Source: Bifidobacterium scardovii JCM 12489 = DSM 13734 (GTDB lineage Bacteria; Actinomycetota; Actinomycetes; Actinomycetales; Bifidobacteriaceae). From it: a stretch of 64,000 nt of DNA. The stretch covers positions 2,108,001 to 2,172,000 of the forward strand of contig NZ_AP012331.1 in assembly GCF_001042635.1 (NCBI RefSeq). The letters run 5' to 3'. This document shows, piece after piece, positions 1-9,285 of the stretch (position 1 is its first letter; the number at the start of each line of letters is the position of its first letter). The notes below the pieces were generated by a model. It saw nothing but the letters and a program-made list of their open reading frames with translations. It was not told the origin of the DNA and searched no databases. The translations under genes and the position numbers were made by a program.

Positions 1-774
1 GGCTCCGGCCAGTTCGGCGCGCACCGACGTCAGTTCGGCGCGCACCTGATCGCGGCGCTGCATGGAGCGGACGGCGTCCTCGGCGTAGAGCCGCGACTGC
101 GCGTCGCGCAACGAGACCTGGATGCTTTCGGCCCGCCGCGAGATGCGCGCCTGGCGGCCAAGCGGCCCCATCTGGCGGCGGATCTCGCCAAGCAGGTCGT
201 CCAGTCTGGACAGGTTCGTCTCGGTGTTCGCCAGCTTGCGCAGCGCGCGTTCCTTGCGCTTGCGGTGCTTGAGGATGCCGGCGGCCTCCTCGATGAACGC
301 GCGGTGCCCGCTCGGATCGGCCCTGAGGATCGCGTCGAGGCGCCCCTGGCCCACGATCACGTGCATCTGCTGGCCCAGCCCGGTGTCGCTCAGCAGTTCC
401 TGGATGTCGAGCAGACGGCAGGTCGAGCCGTTGATCGCGTATTCGGAGCCGCCGTTGCGGAAGATCGTGCGCGAGATCGTCACTTCCGTGTAGTCGATGT
501 TCAGCGTGCGGTCCGTGTTGTCGATGGTGAGCGACACCTGCGCGCGGCCGAGCGGCGGGCGCGACGAGGTGCCCGCGAAGATCACGTCCTCCATCGAGGT
601 ACCGCGCAGGTTCTTCGCGCCCTGCTCGCCCATCACCCACGTCAGGGCGTCGACGATGTTCGACTTGCCCGAGCCGTTGGGACCGACGACGGCCGTGATC
701 CCCGGCTCGAAGCGCAGCGTGGTCGCCGACGCGAAGGACTTGAAGCCCCTGAGCGTGAGTTCCTTGAGATACAT
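1..774 (-). CDS. smc: Chromosome segregation ATPase SMC, N-terminal part (3' end lies outside the window)
   Basis: SMC proteins fold and condense chromosomal DNA as ATP-driven coiled-coil dimers with ScpA/ScpB. The 258 codons present begin [15 protein letters not shown] and include the Walker A motif GPNGSGKSN near residue 34, which identify the N-terminal ATPase half. The end of the visible part, rich in Arg, Glu and Gln, is the start of the long coiled coil. The frame is still open at base 1, so the gene continues out of the window. The ATG lies 21 bp after the folC stop on the same strand, so the two are probably co-transcribed. This is ordinary core genome and marks the left border of the glycan region. 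Confidence 0.95.
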   Translation of the reverse strand, partial: MYLKELTLRGFKSFASATTLRFEPGITAVVGPNGSGKSNIVDALTWVMGEQGAKNLRGTSMEDVIFAGTSSRPPLGRAQVSLTIDNTDRTLNIDYTEVTISRTIFRNGGSEYAINGSTCRLLDIQELLSDTGLGQQMHVIVGQGRLDAILRADPSGHRAFIEEAAGILKHRKRKERALRKLANTETNLSRLDDLLGEIRRQMGPLGRQARISRRAESIQVSLRDAQSRLYAEDAVRSMQRRDQVRAELTSVRAELAGA

Positions 775-795
775 GCGGATCGTCCGTCGGCCGCG

Positions 796-2433
796 TTACC
801 GGTCGGTTCCGGCGCCGGCGGCCGGGCCGCCGTCCGCCTCGTCGCCGTGCCGGCCGTGCCCCTGGGCCTCCTCCTGGGCGGCTTCCTGCGCAAGTTTCGA
901 CAGGCCGAAGTCGCCGAAGTCGTCCTCGAGGAAATCGGGGTTCGCGTCGGAGTCGAAGTCGCGGTCGGCGGCGTCCTCGTCCGCCTTGGGCGCGGCGGCC
1001 CCGCCGAGGTTCGGCTCGACACGGTCGGCCTTCGGCTTGGCCAGATCCGGGTTCATCCGCTCCTTGAGCAGCACGCGCGCGTCGCCGGCGGTCACGAAGC
1101 TGCCGCAGATGAGCACGCCGCGGCCGTAGCCGACGCCCAGCTCGTCGTCGACGTCGACCATGTCGACGGCGGCCTGGATCGCGTCCGGCAGCGAGTCGAC
1201 GCGGGTCACGCGGTCGGGGCCGAACACGCCGACGGCGATCTTCTCCAGGTCCTCGGCGGGCATGACGCGGTCGCGCCACGAGTTCTCGGTGACGACGATG
1301 TGGCTCAGGATCGGCTCGAGCACGCCGAGATACTCCTCGACCTGCTTGTCGCCCATCATGGCGACCACGCCGACCAGCTGCTGGAAGTCGTAGCTTTCCT
1401 CGATGGCCGCGCGCAGCGCCTCGGCGGCGTTCACGTTGTGGCCGCCGTCGATGATGATGGTCGGCGAGGTGCGGACCTGTTCGATGCGGCCGGGCACCTT
1501 GACCCCGCCCAGCGCCTCGGCGACCAGTTCGCCGTCCAGCGCGCCGGACACGGGGATGACCGCCTCGGCCGCGGCGAGCGCCGCGAGCGCGTTGTGCGCC
1601 TGATGCTCGCCGAACTTCGCGATCGGCACGTCCTCGTAACGGCCCATCGGCGTGGTCAGCGTGGCGATCTGCCCACCGACCGCCGGCGTGCGGCCGCCGA
1701 CCTCCATCTCGTAGCCGTCGCGCACCAGGGTCGCGCCGTTGCGCCGCGCCGCCTCTTCGATGATCGGCATGACCTCCTCCTCGTGCGGCTGGCGGCCGAT
1801 CACGGCCGTGCAGCCGGGCTTGATGATGCCGACCTTCTGCTCGGCGATCTTCTGCACGGTGTCGCCGAGCCACTGCATGTGGTCCATGTCGATCGGGCCG
1901 ATGACGGCGGCGTCGGCGTTCAGCACGTTGGTCGCGTCCTGCAGGCCACCCATGCCGACCTCGACGATGGCCACGTCGACCGGGGCGTCGGCGAACTTCC
2001 AGATCGCCATGGCGGTGAGCACCTCGAAGAAGCTCATCCGCGGCTTGCCCTGCTCCTCCATCCGCGCGTCGACCAGGTCGACGATGTCCTTGATCTGGTC
2101 CCAGGAGTCGACGAAATCGTCGTCGCTCAGCTCCTGGCCGTCGATGGCGATGCGCTCGTTGATGCGTTCCAGATGCGGCGAGGTGTACAGGCCGGTGCGC
2201 ATGCCGTACGCACGGCAGATCGCCTCGGCCATGCGCGCGGTGGAGCCCTTGCCGTTCGTGCCGGTGATGTGGATCACGCGGAACGACTCCTCCGGGTGGC
2301 CGAACAGGTCGAGGATGAGCGTCATCCGGTCGAGATCCATATTCGTCGTGTTGTGCTCGGGCGGGCGGCGCATGATGTCGCGCTCCACGTCGCGAATGGT
2401 CTCGTTGTTGCGGTTCGGATGCTCGAAAGACAT
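796..2433 (-). CDS. folC: Bifunctional folylpolyglutamate synthase / dihydrofolate synthase
   Basis: FolC ligates glutamate to dihydropteroate or folates using ATP in the cytoplasm. The P-loop HITGTNGKGST, the LYTSPHLERINERI segment and the Mur-ligase-type IIDGGHNVNA motif are all visible. The chosen ATG (545 aa) has an AGAGGATC ribosome site immediately upstream. An in-frame upstream extension to 2580 has no support. The last roughly 90 residues, after the region ending LKERMNPDLAKP, are acidic and low in complexity (many Asp, Glu and Ala) and extend beyond the usual FolC core, probably a disordered tail. It is transcribed toward smc and divergently from the aminopeptidase gene. Confidence 0.93.
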   Translation of the reverse strand: MSFEHPNRNNETIRDVERDIMRRPPEHNTTNMDLDRMTLILDLFGHPEESFRVIHITGTNGKGSTARMAEAICRAYGMRTGLYTSPHLERINERIAIDGQELSDDDFVDSWDQIKDIVDLVDARMEEQGKPRMSFFEVLTAMAIWKFADAPVDVAIVEVGMGGLQDATNVLNADAAVIGPIDMDHMQWLGDTVQKIAEQKVGIIKPGCTAVIGRQPHEEEVMPIIEEAARRNGATLVRDGYEMEVGGRTPAVGGQIATLTTPMGRYEDVPIAKFGEHQAHNALAALAAAEAVIPVSGALDGELVAEALGGVKVPGRIEQVRTSPTIIIDGGHNVNAAEALRAAIEESYDFQQLVGVVAMMGDKQVEEYLGVLEPILSHIVVTENSWRDRVMPAEDLEKIAVGVFGPDRVTRVDSLPDAIQAAVDMVDVDDELGVGYGRGVLICGSFVTAGDARVLLKERMNPDLAKPKADRVEPNLGGAAAPKADEDAADRDFDSDANPDFLEDDFGDFGLSKLAQEAAQEEAQGHGRHGDEADGGPAAGAGTDR

Positions 2434-2621
2434 GTGATCCTCTGTTTGGCTGCGTTCGTATGACTCCACACATTCTAGAAGAGGGCGTAACCATGGCCCG
2501 GGCGAGGGCACGGGAGGGGTCCGCATGTTCCCTGCCGGAAACATAACGGACCATGCACGGACTACGATAAGGAGCGGCAATATCCATATCCATACCAGCA
2601 GTGCATCGCACAGGAGATCGT
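2434..2621. promoter_or_regulatory. Divergent folC / pepP promoter region
   Basis: This 188-bp intergenic region must hold both promoters. An imperfect inverted repeat, ATGTTCCC-TGCC-GGAAACAT (2525-2544, 7 of 8 pairs), sits near the middle and could be a regulator site. Possible -10 hexamers are TAGAAT on the minus strand and TACGAT on the plus strand. No convincing -35 partners were seen, so promoter positions are not assigned. Confidence 0.4.
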
Positions 2622-4214
2622 ATGAGCGAGGTCATCACCGAGAAGGACAAGGAATACGAGGCGCAGGAGCAGGCCAGCGCCCCGGGCGCGAACCAGCCGA
2701 TGGAGGACCGGGTGAACAACCGTTCGCTCAGTCCGAACAGCGAGACGTTCAAGGCGTTCATGAAGACCGGCTGGGACAACCAGGAGCCCGCGGCCGAGCC
2801 GCTGGAGTCGAGCAAGTTCACGCCGGCCCGCCTCGAGACGCTGGGCCGCGCATTCCCGGGCGAGCGCATCGTGATTCCCGCCGGCCAGCCGAAGGTGCGC
2901 AACAACGACTGCGACTACATGTTCCGCCCCGACACGTCGTTCGTGTACTACACGGGCCTCGGCCAGGACTATGAGGCCGGCGCCGTGCTGGTGCTCAACC
3001 CCGTGGACCCGGATTCCGACGAGGCGAAGGCCGGCCGCACGCACACCCCGGAGCTGTTCGTGGCCCCGCGCGCGGACAACAGCACCGAGGACTACTACCG
3101 CGACCCGCATTACGGCGAGTACTGGGTCGGTCCGCGCGCCGGCCTCAAGGAGCTGGCCGCGATGACCGGCATCGAGACGCACGACATCGCCCAGCTGGCC
3201 GACGCGCTCGGCAAGGACGTCGGCTCGGAGGCCGGCGCCGTGCGCGTGCGCGTGGTGCGCGAAGCCGACCCGCAGATCACCTCGCTGGTCGAGTCCATCC
3301 GCGAGGCGAACGGCTACGCCGACCCGGACGCCAACGAGGCCGACGACGACAAGCTGCACGAGTTCTCCTCCGAGGCGCGCATGATCAAGGACTCCTTCGA
3401 GGTCGGCGAGATGCGCAAGGCTATCGCCGCCACCAAGCACGGCTTCGACCGCATCCTCGCCACGCTGCCGGAGGTCGTGGACCAGCCGCGTTCCGAGCGC
3501 AAGCTGGAAGGCACGTTCAACTCGGTGGCCCGCGAGGAGGGCAACGCACTGGGCTACGACACGATCATCGCCTCCGGCGAGCACGCGCCGATCCTGCACT
3601 GGATGCGCAACACCGGAGTGGTGCGCCAGGGCGACATGCTGCTCATCGACGCCGGCGTGGAGACCGACAGCCTGTACACCGCCGACATCACGCGCACCTT
3701 CCCGGTCGGCGGCAAGTTCACCGATCTGCAGCGCCGGCTCTACCAGGCGGTGCTGGATTCCCAGCAGGCCGGATTCGAGGCGGCCAAGCCGGGCGCCACG
3801 TATTCGGACATCCACCACGCGTGCATGCGCGTGATCGCGGAGCGCCTGCACGAGTGGGGCATCCTGCCGGTCGACGTGGAGGAGTCACTCTCCCCCGAAG
3901 GCCAGCAGCACCGCCGCTGGCTCGCCTGCGGCGTGGCGCACCACCTCGGCCTCGACGTGCACGACTGCGCGCAGGCCCGCTACGAGTCGTACCAGGGCGC
4001 GAAGATCACGCCGGGCATGATCTTCACCATCGAGCCGGGCCTGTACTTCGCGAAGAACGACCTGCTGCTGCCGCCCGAATACCGCGGCATCGGCATCCGC
4101 ATCGAGGACGACGTGCTCATGACCGAGCACGGCCCCGAATGGCTCTCCATCGACATCCCGAAGCAGCCCGACGACGTCGAGGAGTGGATGCGCGCCCGCG
4201 CCGAAGCCCGCTGA
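2622..4214 (+). CDS. pepP: Xaa-Pro aminopeptidase (aminopeptidase P, M24B)
   Basis: This cytosolic dinuclear-metal peptidase removes the N-terminal residue from peptides with proline in position two. An aminopeptidase P N-terminal domain is followed by the pita-bread M24 domain. Expected metal ligands can be seen in DAGVETDSLYTADITRTF (two Asp), HHLGLDVHD (His), FTIEPGLYF (Glu) and IEDDVL (Glu). The ATG at 2622 follows AGGAG at a good distance. A GTG seven codons upstream has no ribosome site and was not used. At 530 aa it is slightly long for the family because of a charged N-terminal extension of about 60 residues. It is unrelated to the glycan genes. Confidence 0.93.
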   Translation: MSEVITEKDKEYEAQEQASAPGANQPMEDRVNNRSLSPNSETFKAFMKTGWDNQEPAAEPLESSKFTPARLETLGRAFPGERIVIPAGQPKVRNNDCDYMFRPDTSFVYYTGLGQDYEAGAVLVLNPVDPDSDEAKAGRTHTPELFVAPRADNSTEDYYRDPHYGEYWVGPRAGLKELAAMTGIETHDIAQLADALGKDVGSEAGAVRVRVVREADPQITSLVESIREANGYADPDANEADDDKLHEFSSEARMIKDSFEVGEMRKAIAATKHGFDRILATLPEVVDQPRSERKLEGTFNSVAREEGNALGYDTIIASGEHAPILHWMRNTGVVRQGDMLLIDAGVETDSLYTADITRTFPVGGKFTDLQRRLYQAVLDSQQAGFEAAKPGATYSDIHHACMRVIAERLHEWGILPVDVEESLSPEGQQHRRWLACGVAHHLGLDVHDCAQARYESYQGAKITPGMIFTIEPGLYFAKNDLLLPPEYRGIGIRIEDDVLMTEHGPEWLSIDIPKQPDDVEEWMRARAEAR

Positions 4215-4287
4215 CGCCGCCCCGGCTCCCCTCGCTGAGGGGTCAGGGACTATCGTGAGCGGGATGTCCCAAGTTCGCTCGCGTTGC

Positions 4288-4310
4288 GGCTCCCCTCCAA
4301 GAGGGGAGCC
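4288..4310 (+). terminator. Hairpin terminator, copy of the GGCTCCCCTC repeat
   Basis: Perfect 10-bp arms (GGCTCCCCTC, loop CAA, GAGGGGAGCC) are followed by a T-rich stretch, TTCGTTCTTTT, which suits rho-independent termination of pepP. A degenerate half copy lies 60 bp earlier, just after the pepP stop. It belongs to the dispersed hairpin family described in the findings. Confidence 0.7.
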
Positions 4311-4357
4311 TTCGTTCTTTTCGACCATGAATGATGCATGACGGAAGGTGAATCATC

Positions 4358-4879
4358 ATGCCAACACCCGAATTCGTATTGGAACTGAGGAAGAAAATCG
4401 GCCATGATCTCCTCTGGCTGATCGGCGTGACCGGCTGCGTGCTGGACGGCGAGGGCCGCATCCTGCTGGGCCGCCGGTCGGACACCGGCGAATGGGCCAT
4501 GGTGTACGGCATCAACGAGCCGGGCGAGCAGCCCGCCGACACGGTGGTGCGCGAGATCAAGGAGGAGACCGGCGTGGACGCGGCCGTCACCGATCTGGTG
4601 TCGGTCGTCTCCTCGAACAGGGTGCTCACCTACGCCAACGGCGACAACACGATGTACATGGACCACTCGTTCCTGTGCGCACTGAAGCCGGGCGGCAACG
4701 CCGAGCCGTTCGTCGGCGACGAGGAAAGCCTCAACGTCGGCTGGTTCGACCTCGACGCGCTGCCCGAGCCACTGGCCGCCAGCACCGTGGAGCGTCTCGC
4801 GCTATTCCGCCGCTACCTCGACAACAAGCGCAACGGCGACGCGCACGCGCTATTCGTCACCGACGGCCAGCTGATCTGA
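4358..4879 (+). CDS. Nudix hydrolase
   Basis: Nudix enzymes hydrolyse nucleoside diphosphates linked to another moiety. The 173-aa protein has a perfect Nudix box, GINEPGEQPADTVVREIKEE followed by TGV, matching G-x5-E-x7-R-E-U-x-E-E-x-G-U, at about residues 51-73. An N-terminal helix of about 20 residues precedes the Nudix fold. The ATG follows GGAAGGTGA. Substrate cannot be deduced: the family includes ADP-ribose, 8-oxo-dGTP and nucleotide-sugar pyrophosphatases. The gene stands alone between a terminator and the convergent beta-mannosidase gene, only 42 bp from its stop. Confidence 0.88.
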   Translation: MPTPEFVLELRKKIGHDLLWLIGVTGCVLDGEGRILLGRRSDTGEWAMVYGINEPGEQPADTVVREIKEETGVDAAVTDLVSVVSSNRVLTYANGDNTMYMDHSFLCALKPGGNAEPFVGDEESLNVGWFDLDALPEPLAASTVERLALFRRYLDNKRNGDAHALFVTDGQLI

Positions 4880-4921
4880 CGTTCCTCGCTGATCGCCTGA
4901 TCGAGCGTTCCGATCAGACGA

Positions 4922-7696
4922 TCAGCCGCGTTTGAGATCGTTGGCGCAGCGCAGCACGTTGGAAGCGGTGAGCGCCGCCTCCAATCCCGGCACGGACGAG
5001 TGCACGAACAGGTCAGCGCTCTCCCCCGGCAACAGCGATATCATGCCCCGGTCCGCGCCGGCCAACGGATCGGCCTTGTCCGCCATGCAGAACAGGTCAC
5101 GCACGTAGCGGCGAGCGGTCACCCGCACGGCGTACCCGCCGTCGCATGCCCGCGCGGTCGCCGCGAACGGTTCGGCGTCGAGATGCTGGTCGACGACCTC
5201 GGCCGGGTCGTGGATCACCCGGGCAAAGTCCTGCGCAGGATCCACGCCGGTCATCCCGGCATCGCCGGCCACCGGGATGACCGGCACCGGATCGGCGACG
5301 AGAACGGCGTCGGCGGAGCCCAAGCCGGCGCCGAGTTCCGCGTCAAGGACGACGCGGTTCACGCCGCCGGCGGCGATCGTCATCGGATACTCACGGAGCG
5401 CCAGTTCCTCCCCCGTATGGATGGACACCAGATGCACCCGCCACGCACCGTGCCACGGCACGCGCGTGTCGTTGACCGCGACCAGTTCCAGGCTGTCGGG
5501 TTCCGGCATCACCCGCTCCCATGACAGGATCGGCTTGGGATGCGCGCAGATCGGCCGGATCACGGCGAAACGGGAACGGAAGCAGTCGCGGGCCGCGTAC
5601 CACATCGGCTTGCGGTGCCCGTCCGAGTCGACCGCGGCCCATGAGATGACCGGCCAGCTGTCGTTGAGCTGCCAGACCAGCGCACCCGCATTGACCGGCT
5701 CGACGGCGCGCATATGACTGATGCCGAAGCGGATCGCCTGCGCCTGCTGCAGCTGGCATGCCCAGTGCCAGTCCTCGATGTCCGCCCAGTGGTCGGTGCC
5801 GGTCAGCCAGCCGTAGGTGCCGTCGCCGTTGGCGTGCACGTCGTGGAACCGACCGGCCGTCAGATGCGAGCGCATGCCGAGCGCCAGCTTTTCGTTGCCC
5901 AGCGATGCCTTCTGATGCACCAGCATCTGCGCGCCGAAGGGGTCGAGCGGCTCGTCGTGCACCACGCGCGTCAGCGTGGACCATGACGGCGGCGCCTGAT
6001 AGCCGAATTCGTCGGCGAAACGAGGCGTGTAGCGCGCATAGTCGTGGTAGTCCGCGGCGTTCCAGATATCCCAGATATGGGTGGTGCCATCCGTGTCCAG
6101 ATTGACCGGGGCGTAGTCGGTCAGGCTCATCGGAGAACTGGGCAGGTAATAGCGCGAGGGATCGAGCCGCTCCAGCAGACCGGGCAGCATCCGCTCATAG
6201 TACAGGTCGCCCCATCCGCGCTCCCCGTAGCCCAGCGCGCCGGCTGGCGCGTCGTCGTCGCGCAGATCCTGCCGATAGCCGTCCCAGCCGGCGTACGCTT
6301 GGCGGCATTCGTTCGACCCGTTCCACAGGGCAAGGCTCGGATGCGGCATGAGACGGACGATCTGCTCGCGCGCCTCGGCCTCGATCTCGGCACGCATTTC
6401 GGCGTCTTCCGGATAGGAGGCGCAGGCGAGCGCGAAATCCTGCCAGACGAGCACGCCCAGTTCGTCGGCCAGATCGTAGAAGAGATCGGATTCGTAGATG
6501 CCGCCGCCCCATACGCGCACCATGTTCGCATTGGATTCGGTCAGGTCGCGCATGCCTCGCCGGTAGTCGCGCTCCCCGACCTGCGAGATGAACGCGTGAT
6601 CGGGAATCCAGTTGTAGCCGCGCGCATGGATCGGCACGCCGTTGACGACGAAGCGGAAGGGACGCCCGACCGCATCGGCCGCCGTCTCGACGTCGACGGT
6701 GCGCAGCCCGATGCGTTCGCGGCGTACGGCCGAAGTCGGTGGGGCGGCTTGGACGGCGTCCACGGCGGCTTCAACGGCACCGTTCAGCAGCACGGTCAGG
6801 TCGTAGAGCGGCTGCTCGCCGTAACCGCGCGGCCACCACAGCTCGGCGCCGGGCACGCGCAGCTCGACGCTCGCCGTGGTGCGCGTCGGCTCGATGACCG
6901 CCGTAACGCTCGTGGAGAATCCCTCCCGCGCCAGCGTGACGGTAACGGAAACCGGCCCGTTGTCCCGTGCACCGGGACCGGTGGTCAGTTTCGCCGACAA
7001 GGCGCGCTCCACGCCTACCGTGACGGTTACGCGACCCGTGCCGTCCGGATCGATGGCCGTGGCGGTGCGGACCTCGTCGATGCGCGCCCCCGACCACGAG
7101 TCCAGCCCGATTGGACGCCAGATGCCGCTGTTGGCGGCGTCGATGCCCCAGTCCCAGCCGAAGGCGTACCCCGGTTTGCGTATCTGGTTGAAGGCATGGC
7201 CGGCATGCGGGTAGTAGCCGGTCCGGCGTTCGCGCAGGTCGGTGTACGCCACCGGCGAGGTGAAGCTGATCTCGATCTCGTTGCGGCCCTCGCGCAGCAG
7301 GCCGCGCACGTCCCACCGCCATGTACGGAAGAAATTCTCGCTGTGGCCGGCCGGCCGCCCGTTGAGCCGGATCTGCGCGATGGTGTCCAAGCCGTAGGCC
7401 ACCAGGTCATGGCGGTCGCTGCCGTCGTCATGCCACTCGAACTCGTGCGTGAAGCACCAGTCGATGTCGCCGATCCACTGCAGCGCGGTTTCGTTGTCCG
7501 CATCGAAGGGATCGGGGATCATGCCGGCCCGCCGCAGGTCCACGATCGCCTCCCCCGGCACGCGGGCGGGGATGCCCCGCTCCAGCGTTGGGCGCAGTTC
7601 GGCCGGCGCGGCGTCCGGGTTGAGCGCGCGCAGGGTCCACCCGTCTTCGGCGAAGGCGTGGAAGGTATCGGGAATGCGGGATATCGGTGCGGGCAT
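4922..7696 (-). CDS. Beta-mannosidase, GH2 family
   Basis: This is a predicted exo-acting cytosolic beta-mannosidase that would remove the core Man-beta1,4-GlcNAc mannose of N-glycans or act on other beta-mannosides. The 924-aa protein has the GH2 sandwich and TIM-barrel order. The acid/base Glu is seen in LWNGSNEC (E463) and the nucleophile Glu in ADEFGYQAPP (E563). The GWDWG segment near residue 180 is typical of beta-mannosidases rather than GH2 beta-galactosidases. There is no signal peptide. AAAGGAATC precedes the ATG. It is the last gene of the importer-ROK-GH20-GH29 run, separated from GH29 by a 143-bp repeat element. A second, unrelated beta-mannosidase (GH5_18) lies at 58.8 kb. Confidence 0.88.
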   Translation of the reverse strand: MPAPISRIPDTFHAFAEDGWTLRALNPDAAPAELRPTLERGIPARVPGEAIVDLRRAGMIPDPFDADNETALQWIGDIDWCFTHEFEWHDDGSDRHDLVAYGLDTIAQIRLNGRPAGHSENFFRTWRWDVRGLLREGRNEIEISFTSPVAYTDLRERRTGYYPHAGHAFNQIRKPGYAFGWDWGIDAANSGIWRPIGLDSWSGARIDEVRTATAIDPDGTGRVTVTVGVERALSAKLTTGPGARDNGPVSVTVTLAREGFSTSVTAVIEPTRTTASVELRVPGAELWWPRGYGEQPLYDLTVLLNGAVEAAVDAVQAAPPTSAVRRERIGLRTVDVETAADAVGRPFRFVVNGVPIHARGYNWIPDHAFISQVGERDYRRGMRDLTESNANMVRVWGGGIYESDLFYDLADELGVLVWQDFALACASYPEDAEMRAEIEAEAREQIVRLMPHPSLALWNGSNECRQAYAGWDGYRQDLRDDDAPAGALGYGERGWGDLYYERMLPGLLERLDPSRYYLPSSPMSLTDYAPVNLDTDGTTHIWDIWNAADYHDYARYTPRFADEFGYQAPPSWSTLTRVVHDEPLDPFGAQMLVHQKASLGNEKLALGMRSHLTAGRFHDVHANGDGTYGWLTGTDHWADIEDWHWACQLQQAQAIRFGISHMRAVEPVNAGALVWQLNDSWPVISWAAVDSDGHRKPMWYAARDCFRSRFAVIRPICAHPKPILSWERVMPEPDSLELVAVNDTRVPWHGAWRVHLVSIHTGEELALREYPMTIAAGGVNRVVLDAELGAGLGSADAVLVADPVPVIPVAGDAGMTGVDPAQDFARVIHDPAEVVDQHLDAEPFAATARACDGGYAVRVTARRYVRDLFCMADKADPLAGADRGMISLLPGESADLFVHSSVPGLEAALTASNVLRCANDLKRG

Positions 7697-7762
7697 GAGA
7701 TTCCTTTCGGATTGCAGCGTGGCCGTCTGGGCCGGTGGACTGCGGCGTTAATGCGCTGGCTA

Positions 7763-7905
7763 ATTCTGGCTCCCCTCTCTGGGGGGAGCTGTCGGCGCAG
7801 CCGACTGAGGGGAGAATGCCCGAATCGGCTTGATTCAAGTATTCGAGGTAATGCTCCCCTCAGACCGCTTCGCGGTCAGCTCCCCTCAGAGAGGGGAGCC
7901 AGAAT
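7763..7905 (-). repeat. Palindromic multi-hairpin repeat, medium form
   Basis: A 143-bp element is bounded by exact 16-bp inverted ends, starting ATTCTGGCTCCCCTC and ending GAGGGGAGCCAGAAT. Inside are two tip hairpins, GTCGGC-GCA-GCCGAC and GACCGC-TTC-GCGGTC, plus GAATC-GGCTT-GATTC. It lies between the GH29 stop and the GH2 start, so it may weaken read-through or stabilise the upstream part of the message. Confidence 0.75.
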
Positions 7906-7930
7906 CACCACGAATCAATGACGTAGACCG

Positions 7931-9235
7931 CTAGCGCAGGGTCACCTTGAGCACGGTGTCGACCGGGTCGGGCAGCACCGGATCCGGGCCGAGGTCGGCG
8001 AAAGCGATTTCGGGGTAGTCGCTGTGCGTCCAGCTGGTCGAGATCGGCACCTCCGCCCCGCTGGCCAGATAGCGCATCGACTTGATCTGGTCCTTGGTCA
8101 GGCCGACGAGCGGCAGCGAGCCGATGCTGTTCTCGTAGACGTGGAAGTACAGGTCCTTGCCGTTGGCCGTGATGCGGCCGTATTCGGGCTTGGGCAGGTC
8201 GCTGCGGCCGCACCCGTAGATGCTGTCGTGGTTCCGGCGCATCCACTCGCCGATCTGCTTGAGGATCGCGGTGGACTGCGGCGGGAAGTCGCCAAGAGCG
8301 TCGGGCCCGACGTTGAGCAGCATGTTGCCGCCCTTGGACACGCATTCGACGAGCTTCTTGATGAGCATCGGCGCCGGCTTGAAGTAGTGGTCGGTGGCGC
8401 TGTAGCCCCAGATGCCGTTCATCGTCACACAGGATTCCCAAGCGATGTCGTTGCCGTTCACATCCTGGATGCCATGCGGGGGGATCATCTGCTCGGGGCT
8501 GACGAAATCGCCGTGGTACGGGGTCGGGTTGCCGGAGGCGAGCGAACCGTATCCCTCGCCGCTGACCTCAAGGCGGTTGTCGATGATGACGTCCGGCTGC
8601 AGCGAGCGGACCATGGAGACCAGCTCGGTGGCCTTCCACGCCTCGCCGCGCAGCTTGCCGTAGGAGAAGTCGAACCAGAGCACGTCGAGCTTGCCGTAGT
8701 TGGTGCACAGTTCGCGCACCTGGTTGTGCATGTATTCGAGGTACCGGTTGAAGTCGCGCCCCTCGTCGCTGACCGCCTCGTTGTTGCGGTCGGGATGGTT
8801 CTCGTCGTCGCGGTGCGGGAAGTCGGGGTGATGCCAGTCGAGCAGCGAGTAATACAGGCCGACGTGCAGGCCTTCGGCGCGCACGGCATCGACGAACTCG
8901 CGCACGATGTCGCGCCCGAACGGCGTGTTCGTCGACTTCCAGTCGGTGTACTGCGAATCGAACAGGCAGAAGCCGTCGTGGTGCTTGGCGGTGAGCACCA
9001 CGTACTGCATGCCGGCCTCCTTGGCGGCGCGGGCCCAGCGGCGGGCGTCGAAGTCCACCGGGTTGAACTCGTCGAAATACGGGCGGTACTGCTCTTCGGG
9101 CATCTGCTCCCAGCTGCGCACCCATTCGCCGCGCGCGGGGATCGCATACAGCCCCCAATGCAGGAACATGCCGAATCTCGCGTGCGTGTACCATGCCATG
9201 CGGCGGTTGTAGGCTTCCCTGTCGAATGTGTACAT
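7931..9235 (-). CDS. Alpha-L-fucosidase, GH29 family (first of two)
   Basis: GH29 enzymes are retaining alpha-L-fucosidases. The conserved FGMFLHWGLY, AKHHDGFCLFDSQYTDW and WFDFSYG segments are present. Asp189 in WFDF is the expected nucleophile. The protein is cytosolic (434 aa, no signal peptide) and of the shorter, single-domain type. AAGGAG directly abuts an ATG at 9244, while the ATG at 9235 has normal spacing, so 9235 was taken as start. Placement with GH20 and a beta-mannosidase suggests it removes fucose from imported N-glycan fragments, possibly core alpha-1,6-fucose left on GlcNAc. That linkage is inference. It differs clearly from the longer GH29 at 34.7 kb. Confidence 0.9.
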   Translation of the reverse strand: MYTFDREAYNRRMAWYTHARFGMFLHWGLYAIPARGEWVRSWEQMPEEQYRPYFDEFNPVDFDARRWARAAKEAGMQYVVLTAKHHDGFCLFDSQYTDWKSTNTPFGRDIVREFVDAVRAEGLHVGLYYSLLDWHHPDFPHRDDENHPDRNNEAVSDEGRDFNRYLEYMHNQVRELCTNYGKLDVLWFDFSYGKLRGEAWKATELVSMVRSLQPDVIIDNRLEVSGEGYGSLASGNPTPYHGDFVSPEQMIPPHGIQDVNGNDIAWESCVTMNGIWGYSATDHYFKPAPMLIKKLVECVSKGGNMLLNVGPDALGDFPPQSTAILKQIGEWMRRNHDSIYGCGRSDLPKPEYGRITANGKDLYFHVYENSIGSLPLVGLTKDQIKSMRYLASGAEVPISTSWTHSDYPEIAFADLGPDPVLPDPVDTVLKVTLR

Positions 9236-9285
9236 CGTGGTCATCTCCTTGGATGTTGGTTACTGCATTGTGGTTGTTACTACAG

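Noticed and set aside
796..2463. Long plus-strand reading frame rich in Val, Ala, Asp and His opposite folC
   Set aside because: It is the antisense shadow of folC. It has no domain, no ribosome site, and its composition mirrors GC-rich codons on the other strand. The same holds for other long frames opposite glycosidase genes.
7763..7905. Insertion sequence
   Set aside because: Inverted ends are present but there is no room for a transposase and none is found in the window. At most it is a non-autonomous element.
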